This document shows, one piece after another, positions 27,573 through 36,018 of a DNA stretch of 64,000 nucleotides. The translations under genes and the position numbers were made by a program. Under the pieces are notes generated by a model. It ran no database searches. It was not told the origin of the DNA and saw nothing but the letters and a program-made list of their open reading frames with translations. This DNA is from Acinetobacter celticus (GTDB lineage: Bacteria > Pseudomonadota > Gammaproteobacteria > Pseudomonadales > Moraxellaceae), in NCBI RefSeq assembly GCF_001707755.1, contig NZ_MBDL01000009.1, positions 186,001 to 250,000 of the forward strand, in the 5' to 3' direction. The first letter of the stretch is position 1, and each line of letters begins with the position of its first letter.

Positions 27573-27839
27573 TTAAATAAAACGGATTGGCTTAAACTCA
27601 GGTTCTTCTACATGAGAATCGCAATGCTCATCTTCTTCTTTGGTACCACGGTCAATATAGCCACTACGTTCAGCTTCTGGTAAGTTTTTTGCTTCCCAAG
27701 CATAGACTGCTTGCATACAAGTTTGGCGTTGTTCTTTCGTTAACGCTAAGCCATTGGGCCATTTTCCAATTTCAACCGCAAGCTTTAAACGGCTCACAAT
27801 TTCAGGATCCAATACAGCAAGCATTTGTTCAATATTCAT
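27573..27839 (-). CDS. YeaC-like DUF1315 protein
   Basis: An 88-residue protein. MNIEQMLAVLDPEIVSRLK and AVEIGKWPNGLALTKEQRQ match the DUF1315/YeaC signature, including the EXGKWPXG core. The C-terminal half is acidic with a short His/Cys stretch (EHCDSHVEEPEF). The function is unknown. Its start is three bases from the nadK stop on the same strand, so the two are in one operon with nadK first. Confidence 0.8.
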   Translation of the reverse strand: MNIEQMLAVLDPEIVSRLKLAVEIGKWPNGLALTKEQRQTCMQAVYAWEAKNLPEAERSGYIDRGTKEEDEHCDSHVEEPEFKPIRFI

Positions 27840-27842
27840 GGG

Positions 27843-28745
27843 CTAATCCTGTTTAAATGAGTCAAAATCTTGATTCCAACCAAGCTTGGTACGACATGCT
27901 ATATAAAAGTCATAGCCAGGCGGATGCAATAAATTTAGTTTAAATGGATGCTTACGGATATGTAAGCTATCTCCGACACTAAGTGAAACACTGTTTTGCC
28001 CGTCAGCACTGACCATTGGCAACACACGATTTTCACGAATTAAAATTTTAATTTCACTGTGACCGCCGACCACAATTGGACGAGACGACAAGGTATGCGG
28101 ATGCATCGGCACCAGTGCAATAGCATCCATACCAGGATGCACAATAGGCCCACCACCCGACAACGCATAAGCAGTCGAACCTGTAGGTGTCGATACAATC
28201 AGACCATCGCTGTGTTGACGGTACACATATTGACCATCAATATTCAGCTCAAAATCGATCATATGTACCGATTTTCCTGAGTGTAAAACCACATCATTCA
28301 ATGCTATCGCATCGTAAATACTTTCACCTTTAGAACGTATTTCAATTTCTAGCAGAAAACGACGGTCTAATTGAAATTCACCTTTTAAGACTTGATCAAG
28401 CTTAAAAAGAACTTCTGTGGGTTTAATATCGGTTAGAAAGCCTAAACGGCCTCTGTTCACCCCAATCACTGGAGTATTGAATTTGACCAGCGAGCGGGCC
28501 GCATGTAACAAAGAACCATCACCGCCAACCACAATCACCAAATCAACCACTTCGCCCAACAGCGCCTTACTGACTGTTTGAGTGTTGGTATATGGCACCA
28601 ATTTAGCCGTCGCTGTATCAAAAACAGGATGTAGCCCTAAACTGAGTAAATGATCATGAATGAGACATAAAGTTTCAACAACTGATGATTTATCAGGGCG
28701 ACCGATTAATCCAATGTTACGAAATGTCTTGTGTGAAATTTGCAC
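27843..28745 (-). CDS. nadK: NAD kinase
   Basis: A 300-residue kinase that converts NAD to NADP. The GGDG motif is in VVVGGDGSLLHAARSL near residue 70. The NE-D equivalent is LNDVVLHSG, and the second glycine-rich region is PTGSTAYALSGGGPIV near 185. VSADGQ near 245 is also conserved. The start is a GTG at 28745, with GGAG eleven bases upstream. No in-frame ATG lies near the family N-terminus (HKTFRNIGLIGRPDK). It is divergent from mrcB. Confidence 0.95.
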   Translation of the reverse strand: MQISHKTFRNIGLIGRPDKSSVVETLCLIHDHLLSLGLHPVFDTATAKLVPYTNTQTVSKALLGEVVDLVIVVGGDGSLLHAARSLVKFNTPVIGVNRGRLGFLTDIKPTEVLFKLDQVLKGEFQLDRRFLLEIEIRSKGESIYDAIALNDVVLHSGKSVHMIDFELNIDGQYVYRQHSDGLIVSTPTGSTAYALSGGGPIVHPGMDAIALVPMHPHTLSSRPIVVGGHSEIKILIRENRVLPMVSADGQNSVSLSVGDSLHIRKHPFKLNLLHPPGYDFYIACRTKLGWNQDFDSFKQD

Positions 28746-28932
28746 CTACGTCATTGCTCCACTACGCTTCATGCTTATCATAGCATTAACGCTTTTGATT
28801 TTAAAAAACTTTGAATTGCTAATTTATCAGACTGATGTATCTATATTTTGCATACTTATACAGTTTAATTATTGCAAATTACGTAAAAGCTTCGCATGAT
28901 TAGCAAAATTTCTCAGGATCTTGTCATCATTT

Positions 28933-31326
28933 ATGAAGTCTGTACGCGGTATAGGTGCTATTGCATTTATTTTTTGTGTTTTGGTGATTGGCGCATTTGT
29001 CGCTTTCAGTGTTTATCTGATTAAAATCGACAATATAGTTAGAGCCAAATTCGAAGGACAGCGTTGGGATATTCCAGCGAAAGTATTTGCACGCCCCTTA
29101 GAAATTTATACCAATGCCCCTGTCAGCCAAGATGATTTGCGTGAAGAGCTCAAAATGTTGGGCTATAAAGGCGCAGAAAGTTATGCCAAAACAGGAAGCT
29201 TTGTCACGTCTGGCAATGAGATGTATGTGCATACTCGTGGTTTTGACTTTGGTGACCGTGTTGAGCCTGAGCAAGTACTCAAGATTTCATTTGGTAAAGA
29301 TCAAGTAACTGATATCAGTGCCACAAAGCCATCATCCAATGGTATTGCTCGTTTAGAACCGCTTTTAATTGGTGGTATCTACCCGCAACACAATGAAGAC
29401 CGCGTGCTGATTAAATTAAAAAATGTGCCTAAACCGCTCATTGAAGCGTTAATTGCAACTGAAGACCGCAATTTTCATCATCATCATGGTATTTCTGTAC
29501 GTGGTACAGCACGTGCTATTGTCAGTAATGTTACAGGTGGTAAACGCCAAGGCGGTTCAACTTTAACGCAACAGCTGGTGAAAAACTTTTATTTAAGTCC
29601 TGAGAAAACTTTAAAACGTAAAGTAAATGAAGCCCTAATGGCTTTACTCATTGAATTACATTACGACAAAGACGAAATTCTTGAAGCCTATTTAAATGAA
29701 GTGAATTTAGGTCAAAATGGTAACTATTCAATTAATGGTTACGGCTTGGCTTCACAATTCTATTTTGGCTTGCCTTTACGTGAATTAAGTATAGCTCAAC
29801 AAGCCTATTTGGTCGGTTTAGTACAAGGGCCCAGCCTCTATAACCCATGGCGCAACCCAGAAGCGGCTAAAAAACGCCGTGATATCGTGCTTAACAATAT
29901 GTTGGTGATGGGCTATTTAACCCAACAACAATATGAAACTGAAACTGCGCGTCCCTTAAATGTGCTTGCGAAACCGACACTTGGCCCTGCCCGCTTCCCA
30001 GATTTTTTAGATATTGTTCGTCGTCAATTACGCACCGAATATCAAGAAAGTGATTTAACCAATCAAGGGTTGCGTATTTTTACAACCTTAGACCCAATTG
30101 CACAAACACGTATTCAAAACAGTTTTAAAGAAACCGTAACTCGCCTAAGCAATGCAAACCCAAATCGTTTAAAAGATTTACAAGGCGCGACATTAGTCAC
30201 TCATCCTGAAAATGGCGAACTGGTGGCTGCTGTGGGTTCTACACAAGACTTTACAGGCTTCAACCGTGCAGTCGATGCCAAACGTCAAGTTGGTTCACTC
30301 CTCAAACCTGTCATTTATTTAAGTGCTATTGAATCTGGACGTTACAATTGGGCCAGTCCAATTCAAGACAGTAGCATCAGCATTCAAAGTGAAGGCAAAG
30401 CGTGGACACCCAAAAATTATAGTGGTGGTGAACATGGTGTCGTGCCAATGGTGCAAGCACTTTCACAATCTTATAACTTATCTGCTGTGCGCCTCGGTCA
30501 AGAGTTTGGTCTTTCCACGTTTATTAATCATCTGAAAAAGTTTGGTGTAACCGCAAATATCCCGAATTATCCATCCATTTATTTGGGTGCTGTCGATATG
30601 TCACCTATGGATGTCTTGGGTCTTTATGGCAACTTTGCAACAGGTGGTTTCAAATACCCAATTAAATCTATTCGTGCCGTAGTCGATAACAACGGCCGTA
30701 CATTAGATCGTTACAGCTTGTCAGTACAGCCAACTATTGACCCTGCCGCTGCTTATGTATTGAACTATGGGATGCAACAGGTGATGGCCTCAGGTACTGG
30801 CCGATCTGCCTACAATACATTCCCCACATCTTTAGAACTTGCAGGAAAATCGGGTACGACGAATGACACCCGCGACTCTTGGTTTGCGGGCTATTCAGGC
30901 AACTACGCCGCTGTTGTTTGGTTGGGCTTGGATGACAATAAAATTACAGGACTAACGGGCTCTTCAGGTGCATTACCGGTATGGATTAATATCATGAAGC
31001 AGTTGCGTCAAAAACCTGTCAATTTGCGCCAACCCGACGATGTGGAATGGCATTGGTTAGACCGAAATACGGGTGAACTTTCAGCTTCAGGCTGTGACGG
31101 TGCGATTCATATTCCACTTCTACGTAATTCAATTCCGAAACGTGCAACGGCGTGTAGCCAGTCACAATATGAAGTACAGCCTTACACAAGTGATACTGAA
31201 GCTACTCAAGAACCTGCACCGCAGAGTGATAATTTAGAAAACTTGATTCGAGAAAGTGAAAATAACTCCGATCAAGATACATCTAATCAAACACGTATTG
31301 TTTCCAGTGGAAGTTTTACAAACTGA
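28933..31326 (+). CDS. mrcB: Penicillin-binding protein 1B
   Basis: A 797-residue class-A PBP. One N-terminal membrane helix (IGAIAFIFCVLVIGAFVAF) is followed by the UB2H region. The glycosyltransferase has EDRNFHHHHGI and GGSTLTQQLVKNFYL. The transpeptidase has the SxxK serine in VGSLLKPV (near 453), SYNLSAVRL and KSGTTND. It builds and crosslinks peptidoglycan in the periplasm. An in-frame TTG at 28921 is the alternative start; AGGA lies two bases before it and 14 before the ATG, so the choice is uncertain. lpoP follows eight bases on. Confidence 0.93.
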   Translation: MKSVRGIGAIAFIFCVLVIGAFVAFSVYLIKIDNIVRAKFEGQRWDIPAKVFARPLEIYTNAPVSQDDLREELKMLGYKGAESYAKTGSFVTSGNEMYVHTRGFDFGDRVEPEQVLKISFGKDQVTDISATKPSSNGIARLEPLLIGGIYPQHNEDRVLIKLKNVPKPLIEALIATEDRNFHHHHGISVRGTARAIVSNVTGGKRQGGSTLTQQLVKNFYLSPEKTLKRKVNEALMALLIELHYDKDEILEAYLNEVNLGQNGNYSINGYGLASQFYFGLPLRELSIAQQAYLVGLVQGPSLYNPWRNPEAAKKRRDIVLNNMLVMGYLTQQQYETETARPLNVLAKPTLGPARFPDFLDIVRRQLRTEYQESDLTNQGLRIFTTLDPIAQTRIQNSFKETVTRLSNANPNRLKDLQGATLVTHPENGELVAAVGSTQDFTGFNRAVDAKRQVGSLLKPVIYLSAIESGRYNWASPIQDSSISIQSEGKAWTPKNYSGGEHGVVPMVQALSQSYNLSAVRLGQEFGLSTFINHLKKFGVTANIPNYPSIYLGAVDMSPMDVLGLYGNFATGGFKYPIKSIRAVVDNNGRTLDRYSLSVQPTIDPAAAYVLNYGMQQVMASGTGRSAYNTFPTSLELAGKSGTTNDTRDSWFAGYSGNYAAVVWLGLDDNKITGLTGSSGALPVWINIMKQLRQKPVNLRQPDDVEWHWLDRNTGELSASGCDGAIHIPLLRNSIPKRATACSQSQYEVQPYTSDTEATQEPAPQSDNLENLIRESENNSDQDTSNQTRIVSSGSFTN

Positions 31327-31334
31327 GGTTAAAG

Positions 31335-31889
31335 TTGCAGATATTAAACAAGACGCTAATCTGTGTAATCTTGCTTGGGCTAGCAGGCTGTCAAAGCTTG
31401 CCAGTACCTGAGCAGAAAGCACCGAAACAGCAAACACCCAAAGAGGTGAAAAAAGACATTCACGCTCCTTCGGGTGCGGTCATTCATCCGTATGACCGCC
31501 CAGACATTCAACGTCAGCGCATTGTGATTCCGAAACAACAGGAACGCGTGCAACAGTTTGATGATGGACGCAGTCTACCTGCCTTTAAAAAATTGATGCA
31601 ACAAACACAAAATGCATACGCCAAAGGTCAGTTTAATCAAGCAGAAGACGCAGCCACACAGGCTCAACGCCTTGCACCGCAGTCGGCAGAGACCTATTTA
31701 TATTTGGCCATGATTGCAAATCGTAAAAACCAACCCGCTAATGCTGAAGCTTTGGCACAGCGCGGTCTAAGTTATGCGCAAAGTACAGCCATGAAGCGAC
31801 AACTGTGGAATGTCATTCTAAAAGCCGGTCAAAAGCAAAATATGCCCCAGACCGTACAAAAAGCACAACATGCTCTAAAAGCCCTTTAA
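31335..31889 (+). CDS. lpoP: LpoP-type PBP1B-activating lipoprotein
   Basis: A 184-residue outer-membrane lipoprotein. The signal peptide ends in the lipobox LAGC near residue 19. A proline/lysine-rich linker (about 20-80) precedes a TPR-like helical domain: FKKLMQQTQNAYAKGQFNQ, then AEDAATQAQRLAPQSAETY. Gene position directly behind mrcB plus this architecture matches LpoP, the TPR lipoprotein that activates PBP1B in Pseudomonas and Acinetobacter. The start is a TTG with GAGG six bases upstream. Co-transcribed with mrcB, gap eight bases. The function is inferred from context and fold. Confidence 0.85.
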   Translation: MQILNKTLICVILLGLAGCQSLPVPEQKAPKQQTPKEVKKDIHAPSGAVIHPYDRPDIQRQRIVIPKQQERVQQFDDGRSLPAFKKLMQQTQNAYAKGQFNQAEDAATQAQRLAPQSAETYLYLAMIANRKNQPANAEALAQRGLSYAQSTAMKRQLWNVILKAGQKQNMPQTVQKAQHALKAL

Positions 31890-31900
31890 AGGGCTTTTTT
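31877..31900. terminator. Terminator of mrcB-lpoP
   Basis: AAAAGCCCTTTAAAGGGCTTTT is a perfect palindrome (31877-31898) containing the lpoP stop codon, with a T-run. Confidence 0.85.
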
Positions 31901-31925
31901 ATTGCAAAGTATTCTGTTCAATAAA

Positions 31926-32825
31926 CTAAAGAAAACGTAGCCCTGCAATGCCATAGGCATGATGCTGCTGTGCTTCGACCAAATGCTCTTGCGTCATTCC
32001 ACCCAAAGCAAATACAGGAATATGCATTTTTTGAGCGATCAATTCAAACTGCTCCCACCCCATTGGTAAGGCATCTGTATGCGTTGCAGTCGGTAGAACA
32101 GGACTTAATAAAATCGCATCACAACCAATAGCCTGCGCATGTAAGGCCGAGACTAAGTCATGACAGGCTGCAATATAACGATGCCCTGTATTAAGTTGAC
32201 CTTTTCGCATCTGCATAAGTTGCGACTGTTTTAAATGAATGGTGCCAACACCTTGTTGCTGAATACTGTTCAACTTCTGCCATACATCTATATTTACAAT
32301 CAATTTTGGCAAATCATCTATCCGAGTATTGGATAATGCAATCACCTGTTCAGCGTTTGCTTCTGTTCTAAAATACAAGAGTTGGTTTTTAGCTAGATGT
32401 TCTAACACAGTTAAATCATCTGAAATTTTAATGTGATGAGGCCAAAATAAACGTTGCAACATCGTTTTATTGGCTTTTGGAAAATTCAAGTCCAGCAATT
32501 GGTCACGCTTAAACCATGTCCACGGTTGTTGAATTTCGTTTAACAATTCATCTGCTACAGAAGCATGGAAGATATGTAAATTAACAATCACATCGTCATA
32601 TTCATGCTGAATACAATCGAAAGCATGCCACTCCTTTAAACCAATACCGACTTCTTCATAAACCTCACGCCGACAAGCCTCCAACGCTGTTTCACCATCT
32701 TCAACTTTTCCACCAGGAAATTCATGTTTATTACCCTGATGTTGTTGCGCATCACGCCATCCCACCAAAACTTGCCCTCGATGTAACAAAATGGCTATCG
32801 CAATATGTAAGTTCGGTTTAGACAT
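31926..32825 (-). CDS. mutT: Nudix hydrolase fused to a thiamine-phosphate-synthase-like domain
   Basis: A 299-residue two-domain protein. Residues 1 to about 130 are MutT-like: FPGGKVEDGETALEACRREV followed by YEEVGI is a complete Nudix box, and 8-oxo-dGTP is the expected substrate. Residues about 160-299 resemble the ThiE/TenI barrel: GVGTIHLKQSQL, AACHDLVSALHAQAIGCDAI, LSPVLPTATH and VFALGGMTQEHL. The fusion is known in gammaproteobacteria, including Pseudomonas. The second domain keeps the GG phosphate loop but lacks several ThiE residues, so its activity is unknown. Confidence 0.88.
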   Translation of the reverse strand: MSKPNLHIAIAILLHRGQVLVGWRDAQQHQGNKHEFPGGKVEDGETALEACRREVYEEVGIGLKEWHAFDCIQHEYDDVIVNLHIFHASVADELLNEIQQPWTWFKRDQLLDLNFPKANKTMLQRLFWPHHIKISDDLTVLEHLAKNQLLYFRTEANAEQVIALSNTRIDDLPKLIVNIDVWQKLNSIQQQGVGTIHLKQSQLMQMRKGQLNTGHRYIAACHDLVSALHAQAIGCDAILLSPVLPTATHTDALPMGWEQFELIAQKMHIPVFALGGMTQEHLVEAQQHHAYGIAGLRFL

Positions 32826-32903
32826 GTGTTGTATCCATTTTCTTAATTTATATAACCAAGTGTAAGCAACTTTAAGTTTTTTATAAATTCTTTGTATTAA
32901 CGA

Positions 32904-32935
32904 TTGACAGGCCTATTCGATAATGATTATCATTT
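32904..32935 (+). promoter_or_regulatory. hemP promoter with overlapping Fur box
   Basis: TTGACA (32904-32909) and TATCAT (32928-32933) form a promoter with 18-bp spacing. GATAATGATTATCATTT (32919-32935) covers the -10 and matches the Fur consensus closely. Iron repression of hemP is expected. Confidence 0.75.
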
Positions 32936-32969
32936 AAACCGTTCACTACACACCACGGAGTCCAACTAT

Positions 32970-33140
32970 ATGAACGCACCATTTAGCTTATTTACTCGTA
33001 ACACAGAATCTCATCATGCCTTACCTATGTTGCATTCAAATAACTTATTTTCGCTCGGTCGTGAAATTCGTATTATGCATGCAGGTGAAGAATACCGTTT
33101 ACGTTTAACTCGAAATAATAGACTGATTCTGACCAAATAA
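32970..33140 (+). CDS. hemP: Hemin uptake protein HemP
   Basis: A 56-residue basic protein. The C-terminal half LGREIRIMHAGEEYRLRLT followed by RNNRLILTK is the HemP/HmuP family signature. HemP acts in heme utilisation, in some bacteria as a positive regulator of heme receptor genes. The ATG at 32970 has GGAG nine bases upstream. A longer reading from 32904 begins inside the promoter TTGACA and is rejected. No heme receptor or TonB gene adjoins it, so it is an orphan here. Fur control is visible in the promoter. Confidence 0.88.
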   Translation: MNAPFSLFTRNTESHHALPMLHSNNLFSLGREIRIMHAGEEYRLRLTRNNRLILTK

Positions 33141-33173
33141 TTAAAACAACCAGACAATAAAAAACGTGGGAAC

Positions 33174-33204
33174 AAGCAGTATGAATCAGCGCATACTGCT
33201 TTTT
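33174..33204 (+). terminator. hemP terminator
   Basis: AAGCAGTATG (33174-33183) pairs with CATACTGCTT (33192-33201), then T-run. Confidence 0.8.
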
Positions 33205-33209
33205 ATGCA

Positions 33210-34559
33210 TTAAATTATTTTAATTTTTTTCGGCAAATAAATTTTGACACATAAGCCACCTAATGCCGATTTTGAAAATTCGATTGTTCCTTGATGTAAT
33301 TCTATAATTTTTTTACAAATAGACAGCCCCAACCCTGTTCCTTGCGTTTGCGTCCCCAAAGCACGATAAAAGCGTTCACCCAAACGCTCTAGCACATCAT
33401 CGGTCATGTCCGTTCCATTGTCTTCAATACGCCATAAAATGTGTTGTTCGTCAGATTCAGCAGACACGATTAACCTACCGTTGATTTGCGCATAACGAAC
33501 GGCGTTATCGACCAAGTTTCTTAAGCAAGTAAATAATAATTCTGAATTTACCCAAAGAGCACTCGATGGCACATCGACAGTCAATTGAATATTTTTTTGT
33601 TGAATAAACGGCGCCAAAGCTTGCAGCACTTCAAACATGACATCTGCTAAATCAATATCCGCTTTAGGCAAGTCCGCAGGATTAGATGGGTCTAACCGCG
33701 CCAACAGCAGTAAGTTTTCCAGCACTTGTGTACCACGTTTTACATCGTGTTGAATTTGTCTTAAATCTTCAGGCAATTGTGGATGGTCTTGATATTTACG
33801 CATTAACACTTGCGAACGCATTTGAATTGCAGACAAAGGAGAACGTAGTTCATGCGATGCATCGGCAGTAAAACGCTGTTCTGCCACCAAAGCTTGCTTT
33901 ACACGCTCTAACATAAAGTTCAGTTGTTGCACCATCGGTTGTAACTCAACCAATTCAGGTTCTGGCGAAACAATGGGTTCTAAATCGCCTGCACTTTTTT
34001 CAGAAATTTGATGCGACAGTGCATGAATCAATTTAAATTGTCGCTTAATGGAAAAATGTACAATGAGCCATTGTAAGCACCATAAAACAACCAATACTGC
34101 AAAATAACCTGCTGCCGTTGAAATAATTTCTTCAAAGCGAACATCTAAAGGTTGTATAGCATACAAGGTCATATCCGATTCATTTTTGACGTATACCCGC
34201 CACACGTCCTGCTGATACCGAAATATGGAATAACCCGGTTTCGTTTGCTGATTGACCAAATCTTGCAGAATTTCATTTTGAGCATCTTCGGACTGAGTCA
34301 AAGTTTGACCCTCGTAAACCAAACGGTAATGAATATCAAATTGATTGCTCAATTCGTCAATTTCCTGCCCAGTCGATTTGGTAATATCCGCAATTAACAG
34401 CATATCGGAAATTTCATCCATGATTTCATCTTGCAAATGCATGGTCTGATAGACAGAAATACCCAATAACAAAACCAAAGAAACCAAACCTGCCACAATA
34501 GAACTCAAAACCGAGGTTTTGACCAGATTTCGTTGCAATGAAACTGCGCGATGTTGCAT
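33210..34559 (-). CDS. qseC: Sensor histidine kinase, QseC-like
   Basis: A 449-residue inner-membrane kinase. Two membrane helices (about 14-38 and 150-170) bracket a periplasmic sensor loop of about 110 residues. A HAMP-like linker leads to the H-box DASHELRSPLSAIQ (His near 237). The ATPase has N-box RNLVDNAVRYA, G1 EDNGTDM and G2 GTGLGLSICKKI. It is paired with the response regulator upstream, gap three bases. QseC, PreB and PmrB share this layout. The neighbouring BOF-protein gene favours QseC. The signal it senses is unknown. Confidence 0.8.
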   Translation of the reverse strand: MQHRAVSLQRNLVKTSVLSSIVAGLVSLVLLLGISVYQTMHLQDEIMDEISDMLLIADITKSTGQEIDELSNQFDIHYRLVYEGQTLTQSEDAQNEILQDLVNQQTKPGYSIFRYQQDVWRVYVKNESDMTLYAIQPLDVRFEEIISTAAGYFAVLVVLWCLQWLIVHFSIKRQFKLIHALSHQISEKSAGDLEPIVSPEPELVELQPMVQQLNFMLERVKQALVAEQRFTADASHELRSPLSAIQMRSQVLMRKYQDHPQLPEDLRQIQHDVKRGTQVLENLLLLARLDPSNPADLPKADIDLADVMFEVLQALAPFIQQKNIQLTVDVPSSALWVNSELLFTCLRNLVDNAVRYAQINGRLIVSAESDEQHILWRIEDNGTDMTDDVLERLGERFYRALGTQTQGTGLGLSICKKIIELHQGTIEFSKSALGGLCVKIYLPKKIKII

Positions 34560-34562
34560 AAA

Positions 34563-35228
34563 TTAAGCCTTAGGCTGATTCATGCGGTAACCTAAACCGC
34601 GAATAGTTTTTATATATTGGCTCCCAATTTTTTTACGTAATTGATAAATAAAAACCTCAATGGCATTACTTTCAATTTCATCGCCCCATGCATATAAAGA
34701 CTCCTCCAGTTGCTCACGGGTAATAACATGTTCTGGTTTTTGCATCAATTTATATAAAATTTGAAATTCTTTTGAGGTTAAGGTCAGCGCTTCGCCATCT
34801 TGAATAACCAATTTTGCCTGTGTGTCTAAAATTAAATTAGCAAATTGAATTTGTTGACTGTTTAGACTGTGTTTTTGGCGCATTTGTGTACGCACCCGAG
34901 CAGAAAGCTCTTCTAAACTAAAAGGTTTAACCAAATAATCATTGGCGCCTAAGTCCAGTCCTTCCACGCGGTCTTGAACGCTGTCCCGTGCCGTTAAGAA
35001 AATAACCGGTGTATTGAGCTGCTTTTTGCGTAGCGCTTGTAGAATGTCATCGCCTGTGGCTTTAGGTAGCCCACGGTCTAAAAGCACACAATCATATTCA
35101 TGCTGATCTATCGCTGAAATGGCATAGTCACCGCGCTCTACCCAATCAATACTGTAACCATCCATCTCTAACCAAGTCTTAATGCTTTGTGCCTGAGATA
35201 CGTCATCTTCTGCCAGTAAAATTCTCAT
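34563..35228 (-). CDS. qseB: OmpR-family response regulator, QseB-like
   Basis: A 221-residue regulator. The receiver domain (1-120) has acidic pocket EDD at 7-9, phospho-acceptor Asp in CVLLDRGLP (near 51), Thr in IFLTARD and Lys in DYLVKPF. The winged-helix domain (about 125-221) includes LTSKEFQILYKLM, the recognition region IEVFIYQLRKKIG and IKTIRGLGYRM. It is first in an operon with the kinase. A BOF-protein gene lies upstream on the same strand behind a terminator, as in E. coli ygiW-qseBC. Confidence 0.85.
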   Translation of the reverse strand: MRILLAEDDVSQAQSIKTWLEMDGYSIDWVERGDYAISAIDQHEYDCVLLDRGLPKATGDDILQALRKKQLNTPVIFLTARDSVQDRVEGLDLGANDYLVKPFSLEELSARVRTQMRQKHSLNSQQIQFANLILDTQAKLVIQDGEALTLTSKEFQILYKLMQKPEHVITREQLEESLYAWGDEIESNAIEVFIYQLRKKIGSQYIKTIRGLGYRMNQPKA

Positions 35229-35406
35229 TAACCCTCCGTCAGCGCGACGCTGCTGTAGTAATCTGTGGTTTTCTTTAATTATCTTCAGTTATTTTTCGTC
35301 AATCTTTAGCTATATACCATCAATGTTTCAGTGTGTTTTAACAAATAGAATTAACCTCAAACATAGCAGTTTTGTTGTTTAAAATTAAGCTTAACCATAA
35401 TAAAAA

Positions 35407-35443
35407 ACCGCATACCACGCTAAATATTACGTGGATATGCGGT
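35407..35443 (-). terminator. Terminator of the BOF gene
   Basis: Arms 35407-35419 and 35430-35443 pair with one bulge. A T-run follows on the minus strand. qseBC must therefore have its own promoter in 35229-35400. Confidence 0.75.
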
Positions 35444-35484
35444 GTGATGGCTAAATCAACAGAACTGATTTATAGAAAGCTAAA

Positions 35485-35886
35485 TTAAAATCTTACCGCA
35501 TCTACATCAATGCTGACATGTTTTGCAGGTTTGTGGTCAATGTCAATTTCACCTACAATTGTCACAGGCGTTTTCGCAGAGACTTTTTTGCCATGCCATA
35601 ATTTGTCATCAATTTTTACATTAATCGTGCCTGTATTGTCACGGAACTGATATTTTTCATCTCCCATTGCTTTTACAACATGGCCTTTTAACTCTACTTT
35701 CGTGTCATCTTTTAAAGAAAGTGCTTGTTTAACCGTCACTACTTTTGCCATTGCCGCATGGTTTACTATTTGATTCTCAGCTACATGTTCAGGCATCACT
35801 GGCGCTTTTACAGCAGGATTTGCCATTGCGACTACAGATATTGTCGCAAATCCAGCTACCATGATTGCTTTAGTCAATACGTTCAT
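35485..35886 (-). CDS. Periplasmic BOF (OB-fold) protein, YgiW/YdeI family
   Basis: A 133-residue exported protein. Signal peptide MNVLTKAIMVAGFATISVVAMA. The mature domain carries VKQALSLKDDTKVELKGHVV, GDEKYQFRDNTGTINVKID, WHGKK and TIVGEIDIDHKP, the pattern of the bacterial OB-fold family that includes YgiW, YdeI and VisP. YgiW relatives affect resistance to peroxide and cationic peptides. In E. coli the ygiW gene precedes qseBC, and the same order is seen here, which supports the assignment of the two-component system. Confidence 0.85.
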   Translation of the reverse strand: MNVLTKAIMVAGFATISVVAMANPAVKAPVMPEHVAENQIVNHAAMAKVVTVKQALSLKDDTKVELKGHVVKAMGDEKYQFRDNTGTINVKIDDKLWHGKKVSAKTPVTIVGEIDIDHKPAKHVSIDVDAVRF

Positions 35887-36018
35887 TTTCTAGCCCTTAA
35901 TTCATGCTTTATTGCGTTGAAACCATTAAAGCAACTGCAAATGAACAGAATCTTAAGATTGAGCAAAACCATGATTTAATACCAAACAACAACATTTAGA
36001 CCATGTATAACAATTGGT

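Noticed and set aside
32904-32969. N-terminal extension of hemP
   Set aside because: The TTG used would be the first half of the TTGACA promoter element, and the extension covers the Fur box.
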